From assembly GCA_022799035.1 (NCBI GenBank), contig JAAWNQ010000016.1:1-45507 (forward strand): a DNA stretch of 45,507 nt, read 5' to 3'. The DNA comes from Oscillospiraceae bacterium (GTDB lineage Bacteria > Bacillota > Clostridia > Oscillospirales > Oscillospiraceae). The notes under the pieces were generated by a model that ran no database searches, was not told the DNA's origin, and saw only the letters and a list, made by a program, of their open reading frames with translations. How positions within the stretch are numbered: the stretch's first letter is position 1; the number at the start of each line of letters is the position of its first letter. Both the position numbers and the translations under genes were made by a program. Of this stretch, positions 12,755 to 21,773 are shown one piece after another.

Positions 12755-15313
12755 TTATTGATGCAGCTCCTCCACGACCTTGCCGCCGCAGACGTAGCCG
12801 GACATGAGGGCCCAGCCGTTATCCGCGCCGCCGTAGGTCACGTAAGCCTTCTTGGGGGAGTAGACCACGCCCTGGCCGTCGGCGCCCACGGCGTAAAGGC
12901 CGCCGATGGGGGTCTTGCCGTCGGTCTGGAGGACGTGGAAGCTCTCGTCGATATCCAGGCCGGCGCAGGTGCCGTAGCAGTGCATACCGGCGTGAATGGC
13001 GTAGTAGGGGCCGGACTCCATGGACACCAGGAACTCGGCGGGCTTGCCCAGGGCATCCTTGCCGGTCTTGCAGCCCTCGTTATACCGGTCCAGCTCGGCC
13101 CTCAGCACGGCCGGGTCAAGGCCCAGCTCCTTGGCCAGGTCCTCGATGGTATCGGCCTTGCTGATAAAGCCGGCCTTCACACCGTCCTCCATGACCTGGA
13201 CGGCGTTGGGCAGGATGGTGCCCCGGGGGATGGGCACCTTGGTGAGCAGGTTGTCGAAATTGCTCTTGATATGCTGGACCGTGTCGTCCACGTCGATGCC
13301 GTTGACGGCGATATCACGGATCATATCCTCGGTGACGATGACGCTGATGTCGGGGCCGCCCTTCCAGGCGTCAAAGGTGGCCAGGGCGTTCTCGGGCAGA
13401 TACCGCTTGCCCACGGAGTTGACGGCAAAGACCTTCTCCCAGAAGCAGAGCATGGTGGGCAGATCCCCCTCGCTCCACATGGCGGGCAGGTTGGTCTTGG
13501 TGGTACGGGCCCCCTCCACCGCCACATTGGGGTAGTTGTTCAGGAAGCCGTCAGGCCCAAAGAGGTGGCACACGGGGGTCATTTCCATGTTGTAGGTGCC
13601 GGCGCCGATGTCGATGGCGGCCTGGAGCATCTTGCCGTCGTTCTGGGTGGAGCCGCAGATATTCCACTTGCCCCCCAGGGGGTACATCTCATTCTCCCCC
13701 AGGTACTTGACGCTCATCTCCTCGCTGCCGGCGAAGCCGCCGGTGGCTACGATGACCGCCTTGGCGTGGATGGTATAGGTGGTATTGGTCACCTTGTTAT
13801 AGGCCTTTACGCCGGTGACCTGGTTGGTGGCCTTGTCATAGAGCAGCTCCGTGCCCTCTGTCTCCAGCAGGTAGTCGCCGCCGTAGGCTGTGAACTTGTT
13901 GTAGAGGTGGTCAAAGCAGTTCTGGAAGGTCTCCTTGGCGATCCGGTCGTTGGTCTGGGTGGGGGCGAAGCGGTACTTGACCCGGAAGGTCTTGGTCTCG
14001 CTGGTATTGCCGCCGCTGAGGCCGCCGCCGGGGGTGTTGAAATCAAAGCCGTTGTGGCGCAGCCAGTCCATGGCGTTGCCCGACTCGTCCATCATCAGCT
14101 GGACCATCTCGGGCTTGGCGTCGCCGCCGGTATAGTCTATCCAGTCCTCATAGAGGGCCTTGGCGTCCACGTAGTCCTCTCCGCCGTTGCGCTCGGCCTG
14201 GAAGGACTTTGGGTTGACCACCAGGGCCTCGCTGGTAAAGATGGTGGTGCCGCCGTAGTTGCCCGCCTTGTCGATGGCCAGGACGCTGGCGTCGGCCTTG
14301 GGATCATTGAGGCGCATCTCCTGGGCCACCCGCAGGGCGGCGTAGGAGCCGGAGCCGCCCATGCCCACCACGACCACGTCGTAGTTCAGTGTCTCCTCCT
14401 TGGCCTCAGGCTTGGGGGCGGCGAGGAAAGCGTTGGCGTCACCGGCGGTCCCACCGGCGGCTACGAAGGCCTTTTGGAGCGCGTCGGTCACGGCAGAGCG
14501 GACCCCCGCGCTGGAGCCGGTGGCCCCGGTGATCAGGTCCACCGCCACGGTCTGGCCCTCCAGCATCCGGGGGACCATCAGTTCGGCGGCGTTGGCCAGT
14601 TTTACGGAGGCCTCGTACACATTGCTGCGATCCACGGAAATATCCAGGATGGCGCTCTCGCTGACGGTCACATCCACCTTGATCTTCTCCACCTTGTTGA
14701 AGCCCCAGGCCTCCCCGGTGTAGGTGCCGGGGGCCATCCTCCCCTTGGAGCTGCCGCTGCCGGCGGCGGTGAGGGCGGAGAGCAGGGCCCCCTTGACTCC
14801 GTTGGAGGTGGCGGTGGCGCCGGAGACGCCGTCGATGGAGGCGCTGCCCGCGGCCAGGACCTGCTCCTCCAGGGCGGGCAGGGCCGCCCCGCCGATGGCC
14901 GGGGTCTCGTCCGCCCCCGTCAGGGTGCAGGCGGTGATCTTACCGCCGCTCACTGTGACGGCGGCGGTGACTGTGCCGCCAAAGCCCTGGCCCTCTCCGG
15001 TGTAGACCCCGTCCTTGAGGGAGGCGGACAGGCCGGGGACATTGACCAGCTTGGCGGTGCCGGGGTCTGCGGCATCCCACTCCACCTGAATGCCCAGCAG
15101 GTCGCACAGGTACCGCACCGGGGCATAGGTGACCCCATCGTAGGCGAACACCTCGGCCGCCTTGCCGGCGGAGCTGGTGGGGTTGACCTCCTGCCCGTTG
15201 ACGGTGAGTCTCATGGAGGTGACGGGGATGGTCTTGTCCACGGCCACAGCCACGGTAGCCAGCCCCATGACCATGGACAGCGCCAGGGCCATGGCAACGA
15301 TCCGTTTTTTCAT
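12755..15313 (-). CDS. secreted flavoprotein reductase with two FMN-binding domains (fumarate/urocanate reductase-like), 852 aa
   Basis: Domains in order: a signal peptide (1-24, ending AVAVA-like); a copper-amine-oxidase-N-like stalk module (about 30-90, NGQEV...FAYDGVTYAPVRYLCDLLG); two FMN_bind domains (about 95-180 and 195-275) with flavinylation motifs DGVSGAT (Thr167) and DLITGAT (Thr265), where Thr is linked to FMN by ApbE; and a FAD_binding_2 reductase domain (about 310-852) starting YDVVVVGMGGSGSYAALR and ending GGLYAVGADGQGV...GWALMSGYVCGGK. Such enzymes accept electrons at the cell surface and reduce fumarate-like, urocanate-like or other small acceptors. The exact substrate cannot be read here. 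The start at 15313 follows AAGGAGAGAA. A LysR gene lies immediately upstream on the same strand. Confidence 0.9.
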   Translation of the reverse strand: MKKRIVAMALALSMVMGLATVAVAVDKTIPVTSMRLTVNGQEVNPTSSAGKAAEVFAYDGVTYAPVRYLCDLLGIQVEWDAADPGTAKLVNVPGLSASLKDGVYTGEGQGFGGTVTAAVTVSGGKITACTLTGADETPAIGGAALPALEEQVLAAGSASIDGVSGATATSNGVKGALLSALTAAGSGSSKGRMAPGTYTGEAWGFNKVEKIKVDVTVSESAILDISVDRSNVYEASVKLANAAELMVPRMLEGQTVAVDLITGATGSSAGVRSAVTDALQKAFVAAGGTAGDANAFLAAPKPEAKEETLNYDVVVVGMGGSGSYAALRVAQEMRLNDPKADASVLAIDKAGNYGGTTIFTSEALVVNPKSFQAERNGGEDYVDAKALYEDWIDYTGGDAKPEMVQLMMDESGNAMDWLRHNGFDFNTPGGGLSGGNTSETKTFRVKYRFAPTQTNDRIAKETFQNCFDHLYNKFTAYGGDYLLETEGTELLYDKATNQVTGVKAYNKVTNTTYTIHAKAVIVATGGFAGSEEMSVKYLGENEMYPLGGKWNICGSTQNDGKMLQAAIDIGAGTYNMEMTPVCHLFGPDGFLNNYPNVAVEGARTTKTNLPAMWSEGDLPTMLCFWEKVFAVNSVGKRYLPENALATFDAWKGGPDISVIVTEDMIRDIAVNGIDVDDTVQHIKSNFDNLLTKVPIPRGTILPNAVQVMEDGVKAGFISKADTIEDLAKELGLDPAVLRAELDRYNEGCKTGKDALGKPAEFLVSMESGPYYAIHAGMHCYGTCAGLDIDESFHVLQTDGKTPIGGLYAVGADGQGVVYSPKKAYVTYGGADNGWALMSGYVCGGKVVEELHQ

Positions 15314-15366
15314 AGAACTTCTCTCCTTTCCGATTGTGGGCGGCACTCCGCCCGTTCTGAAAAGGA

Positions 15367-15372
15367 TTATAA
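15367..15372 (-). promoter_or_regulatory. -10 box for the flavoprotein gene
   Basis: Reading leftward there is a perfect TATAAT 53 bases before the start. The -35 region (TCGTCA) is poor, which fits activation by the adjacent LysR protein. This is inference. Confidence 0.45.
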
Positions 15373-15451
15373 AGCAAAGTGAAAGGTTTGACGAACGGGT
15401 AGAATCGAACGGCCTATCGGAAAAAGCGATGGCAAAAAAAGGAGGACGGTC

Positions 15452-16336
15452 TCAGCCGTCCTCCATCAGCCTGTGGGCTAGGTCCCGAAACCGCTCCCCC
15501 TCCTGGGTCAGCTTGTTCTTGCGCCAGGCTATGGCGTATTTCTTTCTCACGGGACAGTCCCGGATGGGGATAAACCGCAGCTCCGGGTAGCGGTTTCCCC
15601 GGGCCAGCCGCTCGCTCCACAGCCCTACCCCATAGCCGCCGGCCACCAGGATCTCCGCGCTGGTGTGGTCCACGCCGGCCACATAGATCCTTCGCAGGGT
15701 CTCCTCCGGAAAGATCCGGTAGATCACCGATTCCCGATCTCCCCCCAGGCTGACGTAGGTCAGCCCCTGGATCTCCTCCAGGGTCACATATTCCCTGTCC
15801 GCCAGGGGATGGTCCCTCCCCACCACCAGACAGGGGCCGTCCTCCAGGATGGTGTCCAGCTCCAGCCAGCTTTCCCCCAAAAAGGGATTCTCGCAGGCGG
15901 TGAAGGCCAGATCCAGAAGGCCGTCCCGCACCCGCTCCAGCACCAGGCGGCGGGACATCTGATGCAGAAGGACCTTCACATGGGGGTTTTCCCGCCGGTA
16001 ATGCCCCAGTATATTCATCAGATCCCCCTTGAACAGCTCCCCGGGGTACCCCACCCGGAGGATGGCCCGGCAGCCGGCCTGGAAGGCGTTCATCTCCGCC
16101 TCGGTCCGCCGCGCCTCCTGCACCAGGGCCTTTGCCCGGGCCAGGAAGAAGCTCCCCGCGTCGGTAAGCTCCAAGCCCCTGGGCAGCCGGTCAAAAAGCT
16201 TGACCCCCAGCTCGCTCTCCAGGTTGGCGATCTGTTCGGTCATGGAGCTTTGGACGATATAGCACTCCTTGGCCGCCTTGGTGAAATTCAGATGGGCGGC
16301 GGCGCTGATAAAGTACCGCAACTGTCTGAGTTCCAT
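15452..16336 (-). CDS. LysR-family transcriptional regulator, 294 aa
   Basis: The N-terminal winged HTH (1-60: MELRQLRYFISAAAHLNFTKAAKECYIVQSSMTEQIANLE) is standard LysR. Residues about 90-290 form the two-lobed effector domain. The length is typical. The upstream DNA is the divergent region shared with glgB, but the gene immediately downstream on the same strand is the surface flavoprotein, the more likely target. The effector is unknown. A leftward promoter with TTGCAA, 18 bases and TATGAT (RC of 16373-16378) is visible upstream. Confidence 0.93.
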   Translation of the reverse strand: MELRQLRYFISAAAHLNFTKAAKECYIVQSSMTEQIANLESELGVKLFDRLPRGLELTDAGSFFLARAKALVQEARRTEAEMNAFQAGCRAILRVGYPGELFKGDLMNILGHYRRENPHVKVLLHQMSRRLVLERVRDGLLDLAFTACENPFLGESWLELDTILEDGPCLVVGRDHPLADREYVTLEEIQGLTYVSLGGDRESVIYRIFPEETLRRIYVAGVDHTSAEILVAGGYGVGLWSERLARGNRYPELRFIPIRDCPVRKKYAIAWRKNKLTQEGERFRDLAHRLMEDG

Positions 16337-16465
16337 GGTCTGCGCCCCCTTCTCTCCTTTGGGTTGTCTTCTATCATAGCACCTGCTTTACCTTTTTGCA
16401 AACGGGCTCCCCCAGGCCCCTTTTTTCCCACCGCTTTTTTCTCCAGGAATCCCTCCATTCTGTCC

Positions 16466-16494
16466 TTGACCTTTGTCCCATTTGGTTGTATAAT
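16466..16494 (+). promoter_or_regulatory. promoter of glgB operon
   Basis: TTGACC (16466-16471) and TATAAT (16489-16494) are 17 bases apart. A second TATAAT at 16532-16537 lies in a repeated GTATAATTTATA context. The leader to the glgB ATG is about 105 bases with no terminator. Confidence 0.85.
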
Positions 16495-16605
16495 TTATAC
16501 AAATTAGGCAAATGGTTTTTCGGTGTTTGTGTATAATTTATAATTTTCCATTTTCTGGAAAGTTCCGGTTTGTCCCAAACTACCAAACTATGGGAGGTCA
16601 TCTCT

Positions 16606-18849
16606 ATGCCAAAGAAAGTGAAAAACGACACCGCCGCTCTGCTGGAGCGGTTCCTACAGGGGTCCGAGACCCATCTCCAGGACTTTTTGGGCTGTCACAA
16701 GGCGGTCCGGGAGGGGACGGAGGGACGGGTGTTCCGGGTGTGGGCCCCCCACGCCAAGGCGGTACATATCATGGGTGAATTCAACGGCTGGGCCACCGAC
16801 ACCTGCCCCATGGAGGACATCGGCTCCGGGGTGTGGGAGGGGTTTGTCCCCGGGCTCCAGGTCTACGACACCTACAAGTTCGCCATCCACACCCGGGACG
16901 GGCGGGTGCTGGCCAAGGCCGACCCCTTCGCCTTCCACGCCGAGACCCGGCCGGCCAACGGCTCCAAGGTCTACGACCTGGAGGGCTATGAGTGGGGGGA
17001 CGGCAAGTGGCTGGAGTGGCGGAAGGCCCATCCGGTCTACTCCTCCCCCATGAATGTCTATGAGATGCACCTGGGCTCCTGGCGGCGGACCGGGGAGGAC
17101 GAATTCCTGTCCTACCGGGACATGGCGGAGTATCTGGTGCCCTACATGAAGGAGATGGGCTACACCCATGTGGAGCTGATGCCCGTCACCGAGCATCCCC
17201 TGGACATGTCCTGGGGCTATCAGTGTACCGGGTATTTTGCCGCCACCAGCCGGTTCGGCACCCCCCAGGATTTCATGTACTTTGTGGACCAGCTCCACAA
17301 GGCGGGCATCGGGGTGATTTTGGACTGGGTGCCCTCCCACTTCCCCCGGGACGGCTTCGGGCTGTACCACTTTGACGGGGAGCCCTGCTACGAGTATCAG
17401 GATTGGCGCAAGGGAGAGCACAAGGAATGGGGCACCATGGTCTTCGACTACGGCCGGGGGGAGGTCTGCTCCTTCCTCATCTCCTCCGCCCTGTTCTGGC
17501 TGGAGAAATACCACATCGACGGACTGCGGGTGGACGCGGTGGCCTCCATGCTCTATCTGGACTATAACCGCCAGGGGGGAGACTGGGTCCCCAACATCCA
17601 CGGGGGCCACGAGAACCTGGAGGCGGTGAGCTTCCTCCAGAATCTGAACACCGCCGTCTTCGCCGCCCACAGCGACGTGCTGATGATCGCCGAGGAGTCC
17701 ACCGCCTGGCCCCAGGTCACCGCCCCGGTGAGCGAGGGGGGGCTGGGCTTCAACCTGAAGTGGAACATGGGCTGGATGAACGACGTCAGCCACTACATCA
17801 AGCTGGATCCCTATTTCCGGCAGTTCAACCATAAGGACCTGACCTTCTCCTTCTTCTACGCCTTCTCGGAGAATTTCGTGCTGCCCATGAGCCACGACGA
17901 GGTGGTGCATATGAAGGGCTCCCTGCTGAATAAGATCCCCGGGGAGTACAAGGACAAGTTCGCCGGGGTGCGGGCTTTCTACACCTACATGCTCACCCAC
18001 CCGGGCAAAAAGCTGATGATGATGGGCAGCGAGTTCGGCCAGTGGAACGAGTGGCACTATGAGCACTCTCTGGACTGGCACCTGCTGGAGAACAAGGAAA
18101 ACCAGGACATGAAGGCCTTCTTCCAGGCGGCCAACAACCTCTATCTCCAGCGGCCTGAGCTGTGGGAGGTGGACTTCAGCTGGGAGGGCTTCCAGTGGCT
18201 GGAGGCCGACGACGCCAGCGCCAACACCGCAGCCTTCCTCCGGAAGGATCAGAAGGGGGAGTTCCTGGTGGTGGTGTGCAACTTCTCCCCCATCCACCGG
18301 GACGGCTACCGGGTGGGGGTGCCCCTGGCGGGGAAGTACGCCGCCCTCCTCAACTCCGACGACACCGCCTTCGGCGGCACGGGGCTGGGGGACAAGGGGC
18401 AGCTCTCCACCGAAAAGGTCCCCTGCCACGGCCAGGAGCAGTCCATTGTCATTGACCTTCCCCCCATGTCCGGTGTGATCTACCGCTGCGTGAAGAAGGC
18501 CCCCGCCAAAAAGGCTCCCGCGAAGAAGGCGGAGAAGGCTCCCGCCAAAAAGACGGCGGTGAAGAAGGAGGCCGCTCCCAAGGCCGCAAAGGCGGTCAAG
18601 GAGGAGAAGGCCCCTGTGAAGAAGGAGGCCGCTCCCAAGGCCGCGAAGGCGGTGAAGGAGGAGAAGGCCCCCGTGAAGAAGGAGGCCGCTCCCAAGGCTG
18701 TGAAGGCGGTGAAGGAGGAAATGGCTCCTGTGAAGAAGGAGACCGCTCCCAAGGCTGTGAAGGCGGTGAAGGAGGAGAAGGCTCCCGCCAAGAAGGAGGC
18801 GGCCCCCAAGAAGGCCGCCGGGAAGGGAACCGGGAAAAAGGCGAAATAA
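16606..18849 (+). CDS. glgB: 1,4-alpha-glucan branching enzyme with lysine-rich C-terminal tail, 747 aa
   Basis: GlgB cuts an alpha-1,4 glucan and rejoins it as an alpha-1,6 branch. A CBM48 domain (about 30-120, [21 protein letters not shown]) precedes the GH13 barrel (about 150-520) with the nucleophile Asp in [12 protein letters not shown], the acid/base Glu in MIAEEST and the [12 protein letters not shown] motif. The beta-sandwich C domain ends near 627. Residues 629-747 form an unusual Lys/Ala/Pro tail ([12 protein letters not shown], then four 19-residue repeats of the [19 protein letters not shown] type), like histone H1 or bacterial nucleoid proteins. Such a tail is not part of the standard enzyme. 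The start at 16606 follows GGGAGG; an upstream frame lacks a site. It is the first gene of the glycogen cluster. Confidence 0.95.
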   Translation: MPKKVKNDTAALLERFLQGSETHLQDFLGCHKAVREGTEGRVFRVWAPHAKAVHIMGEFNGWATDTCPMEDIGSGVWEGFVPGLQVYDTYKFAIHTRDGRVLAKADPFAFHAETRPANGSKVYDLEGYEWGDGKWLEWRKAHPVYSSPMNVYEMHLGSWRRTGEDEFLSYRDMAEYLVPYMKEMGYTHVELMPVTEHPLDMSWGYQCTGYFAATSRFGTPQDFMYFVDQLHKAGIGVILDWVPSHFPRDGFGLYHFDGEPCYEYQDWRKGEHKEWGTMVFDYGRGEVCSFLISSALFWLEKYHIDGLRVDAVASMLYLDYNRQGGDWVPNIHGGHENLEAVSFLQNLNTAVFAAHSDVLMIAEESTAWPQVTAPVSEGGLGFNLKWNMGWMNDVSHYIKLDPYFRQFNHKDLTFSFFYAFSENFVLPMSHDEVVHMKGSLLNKIPGEYKDKFAGVRAFYTYMLTHPGKKLMMMGSEFGQWNEWHYEHSLDWHLLENKENQDMKAFFQAANNLYLQRPELWEVDFSWEGFQWLEADDASANTAAFLRKDQKGEFLVVVCNFSPIHRDGYRVGVPLAGKYAALLNSDDTAFGGTGLGDKGQLSTEKVPCHGQEQSIVIDLPPMSGVIYRCVKKAPAKKAPAKKAEKAPAKKTAVKKEAAPKAAKAVKEEKAPVKKEAAPKAAKAVKEEKAPVKKEAAPKAVKAVKEEMAPVKKETAPKAVKAVKEEKAPAKKEAAPKKAAGKGTGKKAK
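18559..18816 (+). repeat. 57-bp tandem repeat in the glgB tail
   Basis: Four units of exactly 57 bases (starting at 18559, 18616, 18673 and 18730) and a partial fifth encode a 19-residue Lys/Glu/Ala/Pro motif. The units differ at a few synonymous and non-synonymous positions (for example Ala-Ala to Ala-Val, Lys to Met). Confidence 0.92.
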
Positions 18850-18878
18850 GAGGCCAAACCCCCTCTTTTCCCCGCACA

Positions 18879-18909
18879 TTTTTCACTTTTCATTTTTAAC
18901 TTTTAACTT
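18879..18909. repeat. heptamer array 1 (YTTTTMA x4 + CTT)
   Basis: TTTTTCA, CTTTTCA, TTTTTAA and CTTTTAA follow each other exactly and end in CTT, 30 bases after the glgB stop. The same 7-base pattern occurs at three other places in the glycogen cluster. Here the T-rich strand is the coding strand. Confidence 0.85.
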
Positions 18910-19000
18910 CTCTTTTGGGCAATCCAGGCCCTTTCCCGGCCTGCTTGTTATATATCCCCCGCGCTTTCCATTGTGTCCCTATCAAAGACGAGGTGATTTG

Positions 19001-20212
19001 ATGAAAAAGGAATGTATCGCCATGCTCCTGGCCGGCGGCCAGGGCAGCCGGCTCAAGGCCCTCACCAGTGAGGTGGCCAAACCGGCAGTCCCCTTCGGCG
19101 GGAAGTACCGTATCATTGACTTCCCCCTCTCCAACTGCGTCAACTCCGGTATTGATACTGTGGGCGTGCTCACCCAGTACAAGCCCCTGGAGCTGAACTC
19201 CTACATCGGCTCCGGCCAGCCCTGGGACCTGGACGCCATGGACGGCGGCGTCCACATCCTGCCCCCCTATGTCCGGGAGGACGAGAAGGGCACCTGGTAC
19301 AAGGGTACCGCCAACGCCATCTATCAGAACCTGAGCTTTATCGAGCAGTATGATCCGGAGTACGTCCTCATCCTCTCGGGGGACCACATCTACAAGATGG
19401 ACTACTCCAAGATGCTGGACCGGCACAAGGAGATGAACGCCGCCTGCACCATCTCGGTGATGGAGGTCCCCATGGAGGAGGCCCCCCGGTTCGGCATCAT
19501 GAACGTGGACAAGAACGACAACATCTACGAGTTTGAGGAGAAGCCCAAGAAGCCCAAGAGCAATCTGGCCTCCATGGGTATCTATATCTTCACCTGGAGC
19601 AAGCTGCGGGAGTATCTCATCGCCGATGAGAAGGATGAGAAGAGCAACAACGACTTCGGCAAGAATATCATCCCCGCCATGCTGGGCGCCGGCGAGACCC
19701 TGACCGCCTACCGCTTCAAGGGCTACTGGAAGGACGTGGGCACCATCGACTCCCTGTGGGACGCCAACATGGACCTGCTGGATCCCGACCAGTCGGGGCT
19801 GGACATCTACGATCCCGACTGGACCGTGTACGCCCGGACCGCCATCCGTCCTCCCCAGTACGCCGGGGAGAAGGCCAAGATCACCCACTCCATCACCACC
19901 AGCGGCGATGAGATCAACGGCAAAGTGGAGAATTCCGTACTGTTCCACTCGGTCACTGTGGAGGAGGGGGCTACCGTCCGGTACTCCATCCTCATGCCCG
20001 GGGCGGTGGTGAAGAAGGGCGCGGTGGTGGAGTACGCCATCGTGGCCGAGCGCGCCACCATCGGGGAGAAGGCCCATGTGGGCGGCAAGAAGACCAAGAG
20101 CGAAGACTGGGGCATCGCCGTGGTGGCCCAGGATCTGACTGTGGGCGACGGCGCCACCGTTTCCCCCGCCGCTATGGTCACCAAGAATGTGAAGAAGGGG
20201 GCGAAAGTATGA
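19001..20212 (+). CDS. glgC: glucose-1-phosphate adenylyltransferase, catalytic subunit, 403 aa
   Basis: The enzyme makes ADP-glucose from ATP and glucose-1-phosphate, the committed step of glycogen synthesis. The nucleotide-binding motif [16 protein letters not shown] (about 7-22) and [19 protein letters not shown] are intact; a left-handed beta-helix of hexapeptide repeats fills the C-terminus (about 300-403). GAGGTGAT precedes the ATG at 19001; an upstream extension lacks a site. It overlaps glgD by ATGA and is translated with it, as in Bacillus glgCD. Confidence 0.96.
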   Translation: MKKECIAMLLAGGQGSRLKALTSEVAKPAVPFGGKYRIIDFPLSNCVNSGIDTVGVLTQYKPLELNSYIGSGQPWDLDAMDGGVHILPPYVREDEKGTWYKGTANAIYQNLSFIEQYDPEYVLILSGDHIYKMDYSKMLDRHKEMNAACTISVMEVPMEEAPRFGIMNVDKNDNIYEFEEKPKKPKSNLASMGIYIFTWSKLREYLIADEKDEKSNNDFGKNIIPAMLGAGETLTAYRFKGYWKDVGTIDSLWDANMDLLDPDQSGLDIYDPDWTVYARTAIRPPQYAGEKAKITHSITTSGDEINGKVENSVLFHSVTVEEGATVRYSILMPGAVVKKGAVVEYAIVAERATIGEKAHVGGKKTKSEDWGIAVVAQDLTVGDGATVSPAAMVTKNVKKGAKV

Positions 20213-21327
20213 ACGACCTTCATGGTATCATCTTTGCCTATAAACAAAGTCCCGACCTGCGGGAGTTGGTCCAGCAGCGCAACTCCTGCTCCGTCCCCTT
20301 CGGCGGACGGTACCGGGCCATCGACTTTGCCCTGTCCAACCTGGTCAACGCCGGCGTCACCGACGTGGGTATCATCGTACATACCTCCTATCAGTCCCTG
20401 CTGGACCATGTGGGCTCCGGCAAGGATTGGGATCTGAGCCGGAAGCACGGTGGCCTGCGGATCCTGCCTCCCTTCGGCTTCGCCGGCAAGCACCCCAACA
20501 GCCAGTACCGGGGCCGGATGGACGCTTTGGCGGGGGTATATTCCTATCTGCAGACCATCCGCCAGGACTATGTGATCCTCACCCAGGGCGATCTGGCCGC
20601 CAACCTGCCCATCGACGAAGCCTTTGAGCGGCATCTGAAAAGCGGGGCGGACATTACCGCCATCTGTGTTCCCAGTACCGGGGCCGACCCCCGGCTGACC
20701 ACCTACATGGCGGTGGACGGGGACAACCGGGTGGCCGATATCTCGGTACATCCCTCCAGCGCCAAGGGCAAAGCCTCTCTGGAGACCTACATCCTGTCCA
20801 AGTCCCTGCTCATGTCTCTGGTGGACCAGTGCTCCGCCCATGACGTATACTCCTTCAGCCAGGGAGTCCTTCTCCCCGGCCTTGCCGAAGGGCTGGATAT
20901 CCGGGTCTTTGACTTCAACGGCTACGCCACCCGGGTACTGAAGGTGGGCGGGTATTTCCACTGCAGCATGGAGCTGCTGGATCCCAAGGTCCGGGCGGAT
21001 CTGTTCCGCAAGGACCGGCCCATCAAGACCAAGGATATGTCCAACCCCTCCACCTACTATGGCCCCGACGCCAAGGTGGTCAACTCCCTGGTCTCCGACG
21101 GCTGCCGGATCGAGGGCACCGTCATCAACTCCATCCTGGCCCGTGGGGTCCACGTGGAGAAGGGGGCGGTGGTGGAGAACTGTATCCTGCTCCAGCGGGC
21201 CACGGTACAGGAGGGGGCTGCCCTCCACTACGCCATCGCCGACAAGAACGTGCGGGTGTGTCCGGGCCGGACGCTGATGGGGCATGGGACGTATCCGTTG
21301 GTGATCGCTAAGGATGAGATCGTGTAA
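20209..21327 (+). CDS. glgD: GlgD, regulatory subunit of ADP-glucose pyrophosphorylase, 372 aa
   Basis: This is a paralogue of GlgC in which the nucleotide-binding GGxGxRL loop is replaced ([19 protein letters not shown]) while [18 protein letters not shown] remains, so it is a non-catalytic partner that raises GlgC activity in Firmicutes. The C-terminal beta-helix has the hexapeptide pattern ([21 protein letters not shown]). The start overlaps the glgC stop by ATGA. The stop codon lies inside the first bases of heptamer array 2 (AAG at 21326-21328), so the array begins exactly at the gene end. Confidence 0.94.
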   Translation: MNDLHGIIFAYKQSPDLRELVQQRNSCSVPFGGRYRAIDFALSNLVNAGVTDVGIIVHTSYQSLLDHVGSGKDWDLSRKHGGLRILPPFGFAGKHPNSQYRGRMDALAGVYSYLQTIRQDYVILTQGDLAANLPIDEAFERHLKSGADITAICVPSTGADPRLTTYMAVDGDNRVADISVHPSSAKGKASLETYILSKSLLMSLVDQCSAHDVYSFSQGVLLPGLAEGLDIRVFDFNGYATRVLKVGGYFHCSMELLDPKVRADLFRKDRPIKTKDMSNPSTYYGPDAKVVNSLVSDGCRIEGTVINSILARGVHVEKGAVVENCILLQRATVQEGAALHYAIADKNVRVCPGRTLMGHGTYPLVIAKDEIV

Positions 21328-21359
21328 GTTAAAAATGAAAAATTAAAAGTGAAAAAGCT
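21326..21359. repeat. heptamer array 2, left end of the S23 cassette
   Basis: Read rightward the array is AAG, TTAAAAA, TGAAAAA, TTAAAAG, TGAAAAA, GCT. It is the reverse complement layout of array 3 (AGC, four heptamers, CTT), making a 34-base terminal inverted repeat with the same phase. Confidence 0.88.
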
Positions 21360-21373
21360 GAGGCGGTGGTCGT

Positions 21374-21727
21374 TTGGATGCGCCTATCTATTCCCTTAGT
21401 CTCAATTTTGCCGTCCGGATCGTAAGGCTTTGCCAATATCTTACGGAGGAAAAGCGGGCATACATTCTCTCCAAACAGCTCATGCGTTCAGGAACCTCCA
21501 TCGGAGCAAATCTAAGGGAGGCAAAATTTGCCCAAAGCAAAAAGGATTTTACCGCCAAATGTACCATCGCCCTCAAGGAAGCTGGGGAAACCCAATATTG
21601 GCTTGAGTTGCTCCATCAGACTGAATTGCTCTCCGAAAAGGAATACCAAAGTATTTCCGCCGACTGCAATGAGCTTGTGGCGATTCTGGTCTCTACTGTA
21701 AAATCATCCAAGTCCAAACCCGAATAG
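21374..21727 (+). CDS. four-helix-bundle S23 / 23S rRNA intervening-sequence protein, 117 aa
   Basis: The sequence YILSKQLMRSGTSIGANLREAKFAQSKKDFTAKCTIALKEAGETQYWLELL is a clear signature of the S23/IVP family (helical bundle; related to Avd of diversity-generating retroelements). Members are basic bundles that bind nucleic acid, first seen in 23S rRNA intervening sequences; most chromosomal copies have no known function. It starts with TTG at 21374, seven bases after AGGCGG. The gene stands between the two inverted heptamer arrays and inside the glycogen operon, with GC content clearly lower than glgD or glgA, which points to insertion. Confidence 0.9.
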   Translation: MDAPIYSLSLNFAVRIVRLCQYLTEEKRAYILSKQLMRSGTSIGANLREAKFAQSKKDFTAKCTIALKEAGETQYWLELLHQTELLSEKEYQSISADCNELVAILVSTVKSSKSKPE

Positions 21728-21759
21728 CTTTTTCATTTTTCACTTTTAACTTTTAACTT
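21726..21759. repeat. heptamer array 3, right end of the S23 cassette
   Basis: AGC, TTTTTCA, TTTTTCA, CTTTTAA, CTTTTAA, CTT. The S23 stop codon TAG overlaps the first two bases of the array. The glgA ribosome binding site follows five bases after it. Confidence 0.88.
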
Positions 21760-21773
21760 GATCGGAGGTTTTT

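Larger units (their letters stand above)
21326..21759 (+). mobile_element. putative S23/IVP cassette bounded by heptamer inverted repeats (434 bp)
   Basis: The unit contains only the S23-family gene and two oppositely oriented heptamer arrays that begin and end with complementary triplets (AAG...GCT and AGC...CTT). It separates glgD from glgA, which are otherwise parts of one operon. GATCG occurs just outside both ends (21318-21322 and 21760-21764), a possible 5-base target duplication, though it overlaps glgD codons. No transposase is encoded. Mobility is inferred. Confidence 0.5.

Noticed and set aside
12758-15382. Long rightward frame of 874 codons opposite the flavoprotein gene
   Set aside because: Its composition (Gly/Val/Ala/His-rich) is that of a GC shadow; the leftward frame has signal peptide, motifs and ribosome binding site.
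21318-21764. GATCG as a firm target-site duplication of the S23 cassette
   Set aside because: The left copy is part of the glgD coding end, three bases outside the array; a 5-base match is too short to prove duplication.
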